This document shows positions 6,050-11,926 of a stretch of 11,926 nucleotides of DNA, piece by piece. Source of the DNA: Methanothrix sp. (GTDB lineage: Archaea; Halobacteriota; Methanosarcinia; Methanotrichales; Methanotrichaceae); NCBI GenBank assembly GCA_028688175.1, contig JAQTYS010000063.1:1-11926 (forward strand), given 5' to 3'. Made by a program: the position numbers and the translations under genes. How positions within the stretch are numbered: position 1 is the first letter of the stretch; every line of letters begins with the position of its first letter. The notes beneath the pieces were generated by a model. The model was not told the DNA's origin. It did not search any database and was given only the letters and a program-made list of their open reading frames with translations.

Positions 6050-7834
6050 GTGAGAGAATATCTTCTCGGAAACGCAGCAATTGCCAGAGGTCTCCTTGAG
6101 GCGGGGGTAGGGCTGGTTGCCGGCTATCCAGGCACACCCTCCTCAGAGATCATAGAAACCGTGGCAAGTATCAAGAGTAAGATGCCGATGCATGTGGAAT
6201 GGTCCGTTAATGAAAAGGTCGCCCTGGAGGTAGCAGCTGGGGCCTCCTGGACCGGCCGGCGCGCCGCTGCCACCATGAAACACGTGGGTTTGAATGTGGC
6301 GGCAGATCCATTCATGACCCTTGCCTATCTGGGCGTAGGTGCAGGACTGGTGGTGATCTGCGCTGATGATCCCTATTGCCATTCATCGCAAAATGAGCAG
6401 GACTCCAGGCGTTATGCCCAGTTTGCCGGCATACCCTGCCTTGACCCAAAGAATCCGCAGGAAGCAAAGGAGATGACCGTTTTTGCTTTTGAGCTATCCG
6501 AGAAATTCAATATACCGGTCATGCTCAGGCCCACTACCCGCGTCTCTCACGCCAGAGAGGATGTGCAGACCGGTTTCGTTGCGGCTCCTGGCAAGCAGGG
6601 CCGGTTCATCAAGGACCCTGCGCGAAGAGTGGCCCTGCCCAGCCATGCCCGTCCGCTGCATAGCGAGCTTTTAGCCAAACAGGCAGCCATAGAAGAGGCA
6701 CTGGAGAGCGCGCCCTGGAACAGGCTAGAGCTGCATGGCGATGTGGGAATCATCGCTTCAGGAATCGCGGGCCTGTATGCAGAGGAAGCCGCCCTTGAAC
6801 TGGATGAAGACCTCTCATTGCTATGCATAGGTAGCTATCCTCTGCCCAAGAAATTGATCCGCCGTATGCTTGAGCACGTCTCCAGGGTAATGGTAATAGA
6901 AGAGCTGGAGCCGGTGGTGGAAGAGCAGGTGCAGATGATAGCCCGAGAGATAAATCCCTCTGTTAAGATCCTGGGAAAAGAGAATTCCATCCCTCGCGAG
7001 GGTGAGCTGGACTATTTGCAGGTGAGAAATGCCATAGCCCGCATGATTGGCCGGCCGGAGCGCGAGGCTTTGCAGTGCCCCGCGGTGAGCATTCTGCCGC
7101 CCCGTCCCCCATCGCTATGTCCAGGTTGCAGCCACAGAGCCACATATTACGCTATGCGAAAGGTCTTTGGCAAGAAGGCCATCTACCCCAGCGACATCGG
7201 CTGCTACACCATGGCGGTCGGCATGGGTACTGTGGACACATGCCTGTGCATGGGAGCAAGCATCACTCTGGCCAGCGGCATTCGCTTCGGTGGTGAAGAA
7301 GAAGGCATATGTTGCAGTCTGGGAGACTCGACTTTTCTGCATGGAGGTATGACCGGCCTTCTCAATGCCGCCTACAACAAGGCAAGGATCACTGTGACCA
7401 TTCTCGACAACTCCACCACAGCCATGCCCGGCCCTCAGCCCCATCCGGGTACAGGCGTGACGGCTACAGGTGAGAAAACGACCATGGTATCCATCGAAGC
7501 TTTGGCTAAAGCTCTGGGCGCGGGAATGGTGGAGACGGTCGATCCTTACAACCTGGATGAGACTATGGAGAGCTTCCAGAGGGCCAAGGATTATCCGGGC
7601 CTGTCGGTAATCATCGCCAAGCAGCCCTGCGTCATCAAAGCTCGCCGCAGTGGCCTGCGGCCCCAACCATTCCTGGTAGGAGAGGAGTGCATTGGCTGTA
7701 AGATCTGCCTGGACTTCGGCTGCCCGGCCATAGAATTCGAGAACGATAAGGCCAGGATAAATGCACTATGCTCAGGCTGCGGAGTATGCGCCGCGATCTG
7801 CTCATCGTCTGCCATCCGGGAGGTGGCAAAATGA
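6050..7834 (+). CDS. iorA: Indolepyruvate:ferredoxin oxidoreductase, alpha subunit
   Basis: The 594-aa length is usual for IorA. The enzyme converts indolepyruvate and other aryl pyruvates plus CoA to aryl-acetyl-CoA, CO2 and reduced ferredoxin, or runs in reverse to fix aryl acids into aromatic amino acids in methanogens. Residues 1 to about 190 are the pyrimidine-binding domain ('YPGTPSSEI' at 26-34). 'CPGCSH' is at 357-362. The thiamine diphosphate motif begins with GDS at 425-427 and ends at 'LDN' 452-454, followed by 'TTAMPGPQPHPGTG'. The C-terminus carries two ferredoxin-type clusters, Cys547-550-553-558 and Cys574-577-580-584. In the second, the usual Pro after the last Cys is Ser. I chose GTG at 6050 ('VREYLLGNAAIARG'), which matches family N-termini. 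The in-frame TTG at 5984 would add 22 residues unlike the family. The gene overlaps iorB by 4 bp. Confidence 0.93.
   Translation: MREYLLGNAAIARGLLEAGVGLVAGYPGTPSSEIIETVASIKSKMPMHVEWSVNEKVALEVAAGASWTGRRAAATMKHVGLNVAADPFMTLAYLGVGAGLVVICADDPYCHSSQNEQDSRRYAQFAGIPCLDPKNPQEAKEMTVFAFELSEKFNIPVMLRPTTRVSHAREDVQTGFVAAPGKQGRFIKDPARRVALPSHARPLHSELLAKQAAIEEALESAPWNRLELHGDVGIIASGIAGLYAEEAALELDEDLSLLCIGSYPLPKKLIRRMLEHVSRVMVIEELEPVVEEQVQMIAREINPSVKILGKENSIPREGELDYLQVRNAIARMIGRPEREALQCPAVSILPPRPPSLCPGCSHRATYYAMRKVFGKKAIYPSDIGCYTMAVGMGTVDTCLCMGASITLASGIRFGGEEEGICCSLGDSTFLHGGMTGLLNAAYNKARITVTILDNSTTAMPGPQPHPGTGVTATGEKTTMVSIEALAKALGAGMVETVDPYNLDETMESFQRAKDYPGLSVIIAKQPCVIKARRSGLRPQPFLVGEECIGCKICLDFGCPAIEFENDKARINALCSGCGVCAAICSSSAIREVAK
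7819..7827 (+). promoter_or_regulatory. Ribosome binding site of iorB inside iorA
   Basis: GGGAGGTGG ends a few bases before the iorB ATG at 7831 and is nearly the full complement of the archaeal 16S rRNA 3' end. It lies within the last codons of iorA, so iorB has its own strong initiation signal as well as the overlap. Confidence 0.7.
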
Positions 7835-8418
7835 GAACTTCCGAATGCGATATGGTGATTGTGGGCGTGGGCGGCCAGGGAGTAATTTTGATCTCGGATG
7901 TGATCGGCAGAGCAGCAGTATTGGCGAATAAGCCGGTATGCGGAGCCGAGACACACGGCATGGCGCAGAGGGGCGGCAGCGTGATCAATCATACTCGTAT
8001 AGGATGCCGCTTCTCTCCCATGGTCGCCTCAGGGGGAGCAGATGTACTGGTGGCATTGGAGCCTGCGGAAGCCCTGCGCTTCGCTCAATTCCTCTCGCCG
8101 ACTGGAGTTGCACTGGTCAATACCAGACCCGTCCTGCCCTCTACTGTGACCAGCGGCAAGGCCGAGTATCCACCACTGCAAGAGATACTCGCCCCCCTAA
8201 GAGCGCACAGCCGCAAGGTTTTCGCCATGGACGCCACTGCTCTGGCCGAGATGGCGGGCAGCGCACAGGCTATGAATGTGGTAATGCTAGGTGCCCTTTC
8301 CAGGCATATTCCACTCTCCGAGGATCTGATTTTGCAGGCTCTTTCCCTTGTGGTGCCGCCCAGGTTCCTGGAAGCCAATAAGAAAGCTTTCGCCTTAGGA
8401 AAAGCTGAAGTAGAATAG
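7831..8418 (+). CDS. iorB: Indolepyruvate:ferredoxin oxidoreductase, beta subunit
   Basis: This 195-aa protein is the gamma-type subunit of the 2-oxoacid:ferredoxin oxidoreductase family. It has the diagnostic 'VGVGGQGVIL' (11-20) and 'GAETHGMAQRGGSV' (38-51) motifs. It pairs with IorA to complete the aryl-pyruvate oxidoreductase in the cytosol. The ATG at 7831 overlaps the iorA stop in ATGA, and GAGGTGG lies 4 nt upstream. This is a textbook archaeal ribosome binding site and makes this start much better than an in-frame ATG at 7768. Translational coupling should keep the two subunits in equal amount. The length and motifs are intact. Confidence 0.93.
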   Translation: MRTSECDMVIVGVGGQGVILISDVIGRAAVLANKPVCGAETHGMAQRGGSVINHTRIGCRFSPMVASGGADVLVALEPAEALRFAQFLSPTGVALVNTRPVLPSTVTSGKAEYPPLQEILAPLRAHSRKVFAMDATALAEMAGSAQAMNVVMLGALSRHIPLSEDLILQALSLVVPPRFLEANKKAFALGKAEVE

Positions 8419-8435
8419 AAGCGAAAAGGGAGTTT

Positions 8436-9041
8436 ATGGAAATAGAAAAGAAAGAAGAAGAGAATTCGACCGAAGAGAAGTGTACCGTAGGCAAAGAAGC
8501 CCCCATAGTCACCCGTTCTATGGTTGAGGAAGCCTGTCCCACCTGTGGTGCACAGGAACCATCCATGCCCGCGGTGCTCCCGGACCCTAGCTGGTCCACA
8601 GAGAAGCTGATCGCAGCGACCAAGGATAAGCATATGCTGGTGCGCTCCAACGCCATCATCCTTCTCTCCAAGCGGGAAATCTCCGAGTCCTTGGAAGCTC
8701 TCATCGAGGCCCTCAAGGACGAAGAGTATCTCGTCAAGAGCAATGCCATGGTTGCCATCTCCGCCTATGGAAAACAGGCTTCAGAGCGTATAATCCAGGC
8801 ACTCTCCGATGCGGACAAAGATGTGCGCGCTGGAGCTGCCTGGATTGTGGGAGAGCTAAAGGATAACCGTGCTATTCTGGCATTGGAGAAGGTGGCTAAG
8901 GACGACTATCCACTGGCCAGAATTCAGGCTAAGGCGTCCCTGGTCGCTATGGGCAAAGGCCCCAAACAACAGGCAAAGAAGGATGAGCCGGAGGGGCCAA
9001 AGGAAGAGCCAGAGGTGGCAAAAGAGGAGAAAACCGAATAA
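8436..9041 (+). CDS. HEAT-repeat protein with charged tails, downstream of iorAB
   Basis: This is a 201-aa protein. Residues 1-50 are charged and disordered in appearance, with Cys16 and a CPTCG motif at 34-38 that could be half of a zinc site. Residues about 55-173 form four short HEAT/PBS-lyase-like helical repeats, for example 'DKHMLVRSNAIILLSK', 'DEEYLVKSNAMVAISAYG' and 'DADKDVRAGAAWIVGELKD'. Residues 174-201 are a Lys/Glu/Pro-rich tail. There is no signal peptide or membrane segment. It starts 17 bp after iorB with GGGAG 3 nt before the ATG, and it ends 10 bp from a convergent gene, so co-transcription with iorAB is likely. HEAT repeats are protein-binding scaffolds. A role in IorAB assembly or interaction is a guess from context only. 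Confidence 0.85.
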   Translation: MEIEKKEEENSTEEKCTVGKEAPIVTRSMVEEACPTCGAQEPSMPAVLPDPSWSTEKLIAATKDKHMLVRSNAIILLSKREISESLEALIEALKDEEYLVKSNAMVAISAYGKQASERIIQALSDADKDVRAGAAWIVGELKDNRAILALEKVAKDDYPLARIQAKASLVAMGKGPKQQAKKDEPEGPKEEPEVAKEEKTE

Positions 9042-9044
9042 CTA

Positions 9045-9054
9045 TCTTTTTTTA
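9045..9054 (+). terminator. Oligo-T tract after the iorAB-HEAT operon
   Basis: A run of seven T at 9047-9053 follows 6 nt after the HEAT gene stop and overlaps the stop codon of the opposite kinase gene. It fits an archaeal T-tract terminator for the plus-strand operon. No hairpin accompanies it. Confidence 0.45.
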
Positions 9055-10050
9055 GGCTTCTCCCACTCGGCCCATTCTTGGCCACTTTGAAAAGATGTCT
9101 CCTTGATCCAGCCAATCCCGGCTGAAGGTCTGGAGATACATCCGCTCCAACTTGGGCTGCCAGCCACAACGGCCCTTTCGTGTCAGATCCATAGCCCGCC
9201 TGATGTAGGCCTTCCTGGCGTGGGCAATGAGCCAGAGATCGTCCTGGTTCAAAGTAACATGCATCTCGCGGCAGTAGCTGCAGAGGAACCGATCGTAGAA
9301 GGAATCTACCTCCCAGCGATTCAGTCCAAAGAACTTGGCCGGAGGAAACTGCTTGATCAGTTCCAGACCGAATCTGAACCGGGCTAAATCCAGATGGGGG
9401 GTACAGACATAATCAAGCCTGGGAAAGTCGATGAGAAAAAGCCTTATGTTCGCTTTCGATGCAACATTCTGGGGCTTTTCATCTTTGATCAGAATGTTCC
9501 AGGATGTGAAGTCAAAGAATGGAGTGACCATGGTTTTGAGATTGCACTCATCCATTCGCTCCCGGCTTTTGGCAAGGGACTGGTTGATGTCGTCCTCGCG
9601 GGCATTGGCATCGATAGTTAGGGGCTCACCCTCACCCCGAGAAAAGAGCGCATGATATCTTGCCAAAGCAATTCCTGAAAGATCGGCAGCATAGCTTAGG
9701 TATTGCGAACTTGCCGGCCGGATCTCATGAAGCATATAGGAAAGATTTACACCCTGCACGTGGCTCATGGCCAGGATTCCTTTCTCTGCATCAACGAACA
9801 GGGGCTTGGGAGAGGAGACGAACTCATCTTTGCAACTATTGTAAAAGCGTGATAAGTTGGCATACTCGAGAGCTACTTCGTGAGGTTGATAGTTGCGAGA
9901 GATCTTGACCACAATTTTATCCCGAATTTGCCCCTGGCAAAGATCCAGCATAAAGATGCAAGAGTTTCGGCAGAATATTGTCTTTTTGCCCAATACCTTG
10001 AAACCAGGATACCGCTCTTCTATGTATTTTTGCACTTCGCCACGGTTCAT
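9052..10050 (-). CDS. Aminoglycoside phosphotransferase/kinase-fold protein
   Basis: This is a 332-aa protein with the order of motifs of the APH/choline-kinase-like fold. A possible ATP-binding Lys49 lies in 'IVVKIS', with Glu58 or Glu62 as its partner. A hinge-like 'MAMSHVQGVNL'-type segment is near 94-103. The catalytic loop is 'FFDFTSWNIL', with Asp180 and Asn185, and the metal-binding Asp208 is in 'LFLIDFPRLDY'. The usual HxD histidine is replaced by Phe178, but the Asp and Asn are kept, so it may still be active. The substrate is unknown; sugars, lipids or small metabolites are possible. The ATG at 10050 has GAGGT about 8 nt upstream. A TTTAAA element near 10095-10100 could be its TATA box. 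It diverges from the dodecin-like gene and lies near a glycosyltransferase, but no shared pathway is proven. Confidence 0.72.
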   Translation of the reverse strand: MNRGEVQKYIEERYPGFKVLGKKTIFCRNSCIFMLDLCQGQIRDKIVVKISRNYQPHEVALEYANLSRFYNSCKDEFVSSPKPLFVDAEKGILAMSHVQGVNLSYMLHEIRPASSQYLSYAADLSGIALARYHALFSRGEGEPLTIDANAREDDINQSLAKSRERMDECNLKTMVTPFFDFTSWNILIKDEKPQNVASKANIRLFLIDFPRLDYVCTPHLDLARFRFGLELIKQFPPAKFFGLNRWEVDSFYDRFLCSYCREMHVTLNQDDLWLIAHARKAYIRRAMDLTRKGRCGWQPKLERMYLQTFSRDWLDQGDIFSKWPRMGRVGEA

Positions 10051-10102
10051 CAGTTGCTACCTCTTTTGCAGGCAGGTCAATGGCTGTATGCCGTTTAAAG
10101 CA

Positions 10103-10145
10103 AATGGTCGATCCTGAAAAATTATATCAAGGAGAAACGACCATT
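10103..10145. promoter_or_regulatory. Dodecin gene promoter: TATA-like box flanked by an 8-bp inverted repeat
   Basis: AATGGTCG at 10103-10110 recurs as its exact reverse complement CGACCATT at 10138-10145. Between the arms lies AAATTATATC (about 10119-10128), a good TATA-like box with a purine-rich stretch before it. A start of transcription about 25 bp downstream would fall near the ATG at 10153, so the mRNA could be leaderless. This agrees with the absence of a correctly spaced ribosome binding site, since GGAG at 10131-10134 is too far away. The arms are positioned so that a bound protein could block or bend the core promoter. The repeat is seen directly; its function is inferred. Confidence 0.5.
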
Positions 10146-10152
10146 ATAAAAT

Positions 10153-10389
10153 ATGGACAGCGCAATTGGTAGCAGCGTCTATAATTTCATCGAACTGGTG
10201 GGAACCTCAAGCAAAGATTGGGAAGAGGCGGTCAGCAACGCCATCAACCGCGCAGGCGGTGAGTTAACAAACATGAGGGTAGCTGAGGTAGTTGAGATGG
10301 ACACAAAGCTTGTTGAGGGCAAGATAGTGGAATTCCGGGCCAAGGTCAGACTCTCTTTTAAGCACGAGGTCGAACCTGAGACACTTTGA
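10153..10389 (+). CDS. Dodecin-like protein
   Basis: This 78-aa protein has the beta-alpha-beta-beta pattern of dodecin: 'VYNFIELVGTSSKDWEEAVS' (strand and helix, 9-28), 'RVAEVVEMDTKLVEGKI' and 'EFRAKVRLSFKHE' (strands 2 and 3). Dodecins form hollow 12-mers that bind and buffer flavins, or CoA derivatives in some bacteria. The position equal to the flavin-stacking Trp of haloarchaeal and mycobacterial dodecins appears to be Val43 here ('NMRVAEVV' versus 'xxDWFEV'), so classic flavin stacking is doubtful. The start ATG at 10153 is the first possible one, as an in-frame TAA lies two codons upstream. The glycosyltransferase gene follows 45 bp downstream and might be co-transcribed. Confidence 0.85.
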   Translation: MDSAIGSSVYNFIELVGTSSKDWEEAVSNAINRAGGELTNMRVAEVVEMDTKLVEGKIVEFRAKVRLSFKHEVEPETL

Positions 10390-10434
10390 GATTGAAGGAA
10401 AGGCTTAACAGATAGAACCACAACCCCATGTGAT

Positions 10435-11553
10435 GTGCCCCAAGTAAGCCTGATTATCCCCACCAGAAATGAACAAGAGACGATCTGCGAATGCATCCAA
10501 AGAGCCCAGCAGGTCTTCAGAGAGAATGGCCTTTCGGGCGAGATTCTGGTGGCAGACAGCTCGAGCGACGAGACGGCTGCAATTGCCAATTCATGCGGGG
10601 CAAAGGTTATCAAACCCGCAAAGTTGGGATACGGAAATGCCTACCTGGCCGGGCTTGCACAGGCGGAAGGGGAATACATCGTCTTCATGGACGGTGATCT
10701 GACCTACGATCCCAAAGCCATTGCAGATATGATAGTCATCCTGCAAAGCGGCAATTATGACATGGTTATAGGTTCGCGACTCAAGGGGAAGATTCTTCCC
10801 GGCGCCATGCCTGCTCTTCATCGTTATATTGGAAATCCAGTTCTCACCTGTATTTTAAATACCCTCTTTTCCAGCCACATCTCTGATGCCCACTGCGGCC
10901 TTCGTGCCATTAGACGAGATGCTTTAAAAAGACTGAATCTCAAGTCGGGAGGAATGGAGTTTGCCTCCGAGATGCTCATTGAAGCAGTCGGCAGAGATCT
11001 GAGAGTAGCAGAAGTTCCCATTACCTACTCCCCTCGCAAAGGAGTCTCAAAGCTTCATTCCATTTCCGACGGCTGGAGACATTTGCGTTTCATGATGCTC
11101 TATCGACCGGTTCCATTTCTTCTCGTTCCCGGACTATTGGTGCTTATTTTCGGCCTGGCCCTGTTCATAGGAGTGTATCTGCAAGGTGGATCAAGGATGC
11201 ATTCTTTGATCCTGGGCGGCCTGCTGGCAATCATAGGTTACCAGATGCTATTGGCGGGACTTTATTTTGAAGCATTTGGATCAGCCTATGGCCTCCCTCG
11301 CTCGGGACGAATTAAAAAGATGATCAGCTACCACTCTCTAGAGAAGGAACTTTTCATCGGCATAGTCTTGCTTGCCGTAGGTGGCCTGCTTGGCCTGAGA
11401 GTCCTGATGAGCTGGGGAGTGTCCGGCTTTGGAGTACTAGATGCTGCATCCAGCGCCATGATGGCCATGATTTTTTCCATCCTGGGAATCCAGACCATCT
11501 TCTCCGGAATGTCCATAAGCCTGCTCCTGCTCAATAATGGGCAACAGGATTAA
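10435..11553 (+). CDS. Family 2 glycosyltransferase with C-terminal membrane anchor (dolichol-phosphate-sugar synthase-like)
   Basis: This is a 372-aa protein. Residues 1 to about 220 are a GT-A domain of the DPM1/GT2 type: 'VSLIIPTRNEQETI' (nucleotide-binding start), 'VADSSSDETA', 'KLGYGNAYLAGL', the metal-binding DxD as 'MDGDLTYDP' (Asp86/Asp88), 'IGSRLKG', and the acceptor-side 'DAHCGLRAIRRDAL'. Four hydrophobic segments follow at about 227-250, 255-282, 305-325 and 337-366, anchoring it in the membrane. Likely role: transfer of a sugar from a nucleotide sugar to a lipid such as dolichol phosphate for glycan or glycolipid assembly. The sugar cannot be told. The start is GTG 10435; an ATG at 10428 is out of frame and meets a stop at once. 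The ribosome binding site is weak. The gene ends 18 bp before the end of a convergent small gene. Confidence 0.88.
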   Translation: MPQVSLIIPTRNEQETICECIQRAQQVFRENGLSGEILVADSSSDETAAIANSCGAKVIKPAKLGYGNAYLAGLAQAEGEYIVFMDGDLTYDPKAIADMIVILQSGNYDMVIGSRLKGKILPGAMPALHRYIGNPVLTCILNTLFSSHISDAHCGLRAIRRDALKRLNLKSGGMEFASEMLIEAVGRDLRVAEVPITYSPRKGVSKLHSISDGWRHLRFMMLYRPVPFLLVPGLLVLIFGLALFIGVYLQGGSRMHSLILGGLLAIIGYQMLLAGLYFEAFGSAYGLPRSGRIKKMISYHSLEKELFIGIVLLAVGGLLGLRVLMSWGVSGFGVLDAASSAMMAMIFSILGIQTIFSGMSISLLLLNNGQQD

Positions 11554-11571
11554 TCATGAATTCATCGATGA

Positions 11572-11724
11572 TCAGATCCGGGTCTTTCTAGGTCGCTCAT
11601 TGGTTATTCCGCCTTTAATTTTATTAAATATCGGCGCATCTGATTTATTCTTCTGCGGTTTTGAGGGATCGTGCTTACCAGGCCCGTCATTGGGCATTCC
11701 CTTTGCACCTTTTTTCTTGCTCAT
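11572..11724 (-). CDS. Small, very basic protein of 50 aa, unrecognised
   Basis: The minus strand encodes 50 residues beginning 'MSKKKGAKGMPNDGPGKHDP' and ending 'NERPRKTRI'. The protein is rich in Lys, Arg, Pro and Gly with few acidic residues, so its charge is strongly positive. It has one short hydrophobic stretch ('APIFNKIKGGI', 30-40) and is otherwise likely disordered. AGGTGA sits exactly 6 nt before the ATG (11731-11736), one of the best ribosome binding sites in the window, which is the main reason to call it a gene. The competing plus-strand ORF across 11537-11743 overlaps the glycosyltransferase gene and has no such signal. A TATA-like TTTTATATG lies at 11757-11749. Nucleic-acid or ribosome binding would suit the composition, but this is a guess. 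I recognise no family. Confidence 0.6.
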   Translation of the reverse strand: MSKKKGAKGMPNDGPGKHDPSKPQKNKSDAPIFNKIKGGITNERPRKTRI

Positions 11725-11747
11725 TTATATTCACCTTGATTGACTGT

Positions 11748-11757
11748 CATATAAAAA
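11748..11757 (-). promoter_or_regulatory. TATA-like box before the small basic gene
   Basis: Read on the minus strand, TTTTATATG lies 24-33 nt upstream of the ATG at 11724, just after the hairpin terminator. If used, transcription would begin very near the ATG, which sits awkwardly with the ribosome binding site at 11736-11731. The true start point could therefore be driven from elsewhere. Confidence 0.3.
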
Positions 11758-11765
11758 GGGAAACC

Positions 11766-11790
11766 AGCGCTGAAATTTTGCCTCAGCGCT
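11766..11790 (-). terminator. Hairpin terminator after the right-edge gene
   Basis: AGCGCTGA (11766-11773) and TCAGCGCT (11783-11790) form a perfect 8-bp stem with a 9-nt loop. On the minus strand it lies 20 nt after the stop codon at 11810 and is followed by GGTTTCCCTTTTTA. It therefore looks like a terminator for the gene at the right edge, separating it from the small basic gene. Because it is symmetric it could act in either direction. Confidence 0.6.
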
Positions 11791-11809
11791 ATATTCTTCC
11801 AATTAAGTC

Positions 11810-11926
11810 TTAGACGCAAGGTAGCCAATCAACGCTGATGGCACCGCAGGTGGAGTTGCCCCAGAGCTGGATGAACTTCTCAATGGAGAAGACACCAGTC
11901 AGGTCCTCAACAGATCTGCCGTACTC
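11810..11926 (-). CDS. C-terminal end of an unidentified protein (runs off right edge)
   Basis: The last 38 codons of a minus-strand gene are open from the window edge to the TAA at 11812-11810. They read 'EYGRSVEDLTGVFSIEKFIQ' and then a tail with two cysteines, ending in 'VDWLPCV'. Good codon usage and the following hairpin terminator support a real gene. I do not recognise the family from so short a piece, and most of the protein lies outside the window. Confidence 0.6.
   Translation of the reverse strand, partial: EYGRSVEDLTGVFSIEKFIQLWGNSTCGAISVDWLPCV

Noticed and set aside
7115..7666. Minus-strand ORF of 183 aa inside iorA
   Set aside because: This is antisense to the thiamine-binding domain of iorA. 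Its open frame follows from the codon bias of the real gene.
7768..7830. Upstream ATG at 7768 as start of iorB
   Set aside because: It would add 21 residues overlapping iorA that are antithetical to the family N-terminus. The ATG at 7831 has an ideal ribosome binding site and the ATGA overlap.
11537..11743. Plus-strand ORF of 68 aa with hydrophobic end
   Set aside because: It overlaps the end of the glycosyltransferase gene and lacks a ribosome binding site, while the opposite strand encodes a small protein with a very good one.

Overview
The window looks like chromosomal DNA of a methanogenic archaeon, most likely close to Methanothrix (Methanosaeta) or another member of the Methanosarcinales. 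The evidence is the paired DUF39-CBS and NIL-ferredoxin genes used by methanogens for homocysteine synthesis, a DUF2551 winged-helix protein, an archaeal B12-binding radical SAM protein, a ferredoxin-dependent indolepyruvate oxidoreductase (IorAB), ribosome binding sites of the GGAG/GGTGA type, GTG starts, and AT-rich intergenic DNA between genes of medium GC. The genus is an inference. No tRNA, rRNA, CRISPR array, insertion sequence or phage gene was found.

Left part (1-3029, all minus strand): a TPR-repeat protein runs off the left edge. It is preceded by an unusually AT-rich gene-free stretch of about 480 bp with an inverted repeat at its promoter end. Next comes a two-gene operon, the 500-aa homocysteine-synthesis protein (DUF39 plus two CBS domains) and its 2x[4Fe-4S] NIL-ferredoxin partner, 3 bp apart. 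Together they are expected to make homocysteine from aspartate semialdehyde and sulfide.

Middle (3030-5947): a B12-binding radical SAM protein on the plus strand diverges from the homocysteine operon. It converges on a minus-strand pair made of a COG2108-type radical SAM protein followed by the small winged-helix DUF2551 protein. Neither radical SAM enzyme has a function I can assign.

Centre-right (6050-9041, plus strand): iorA and iorB overlap by 4 bp, and 17 bp later comes a HEAT-repeat protein with charged tails. IorAB oxidises aryl pyruvates to aryl-acetyl-CoA with ferredoxin, or works in reverse for aromatic amino acid synthesis. The HEAT protein is probably co-transcribed.

Right part (9052-11926): a minus-strand aminoglycoside-phosphotransferase-like kinase diverges from a dodecin-like protein. 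The dodecin promoter carries an inverted repeat around its TATA-like box, and the protein lacks the usual flavin-stacking Trp. A membrane-anchored family 2 glycosyltransferase follows. Then come a 50-aa very basic small protein on the minus strand with a strong ribosome binding site, a hairpin terminator, and the C-terminal end of an unidentified minus-strand gene cut by the window edge.

Most genes here are housekeeping or conserved archaeal genes. The least explained items are the two orphan radical SAM enzymes, the Trp-less dodecin with its promoter repeat, the small basic protein, and the HEAT protein attached to iorAB. I see no clear sign of a defence island or mobile element.
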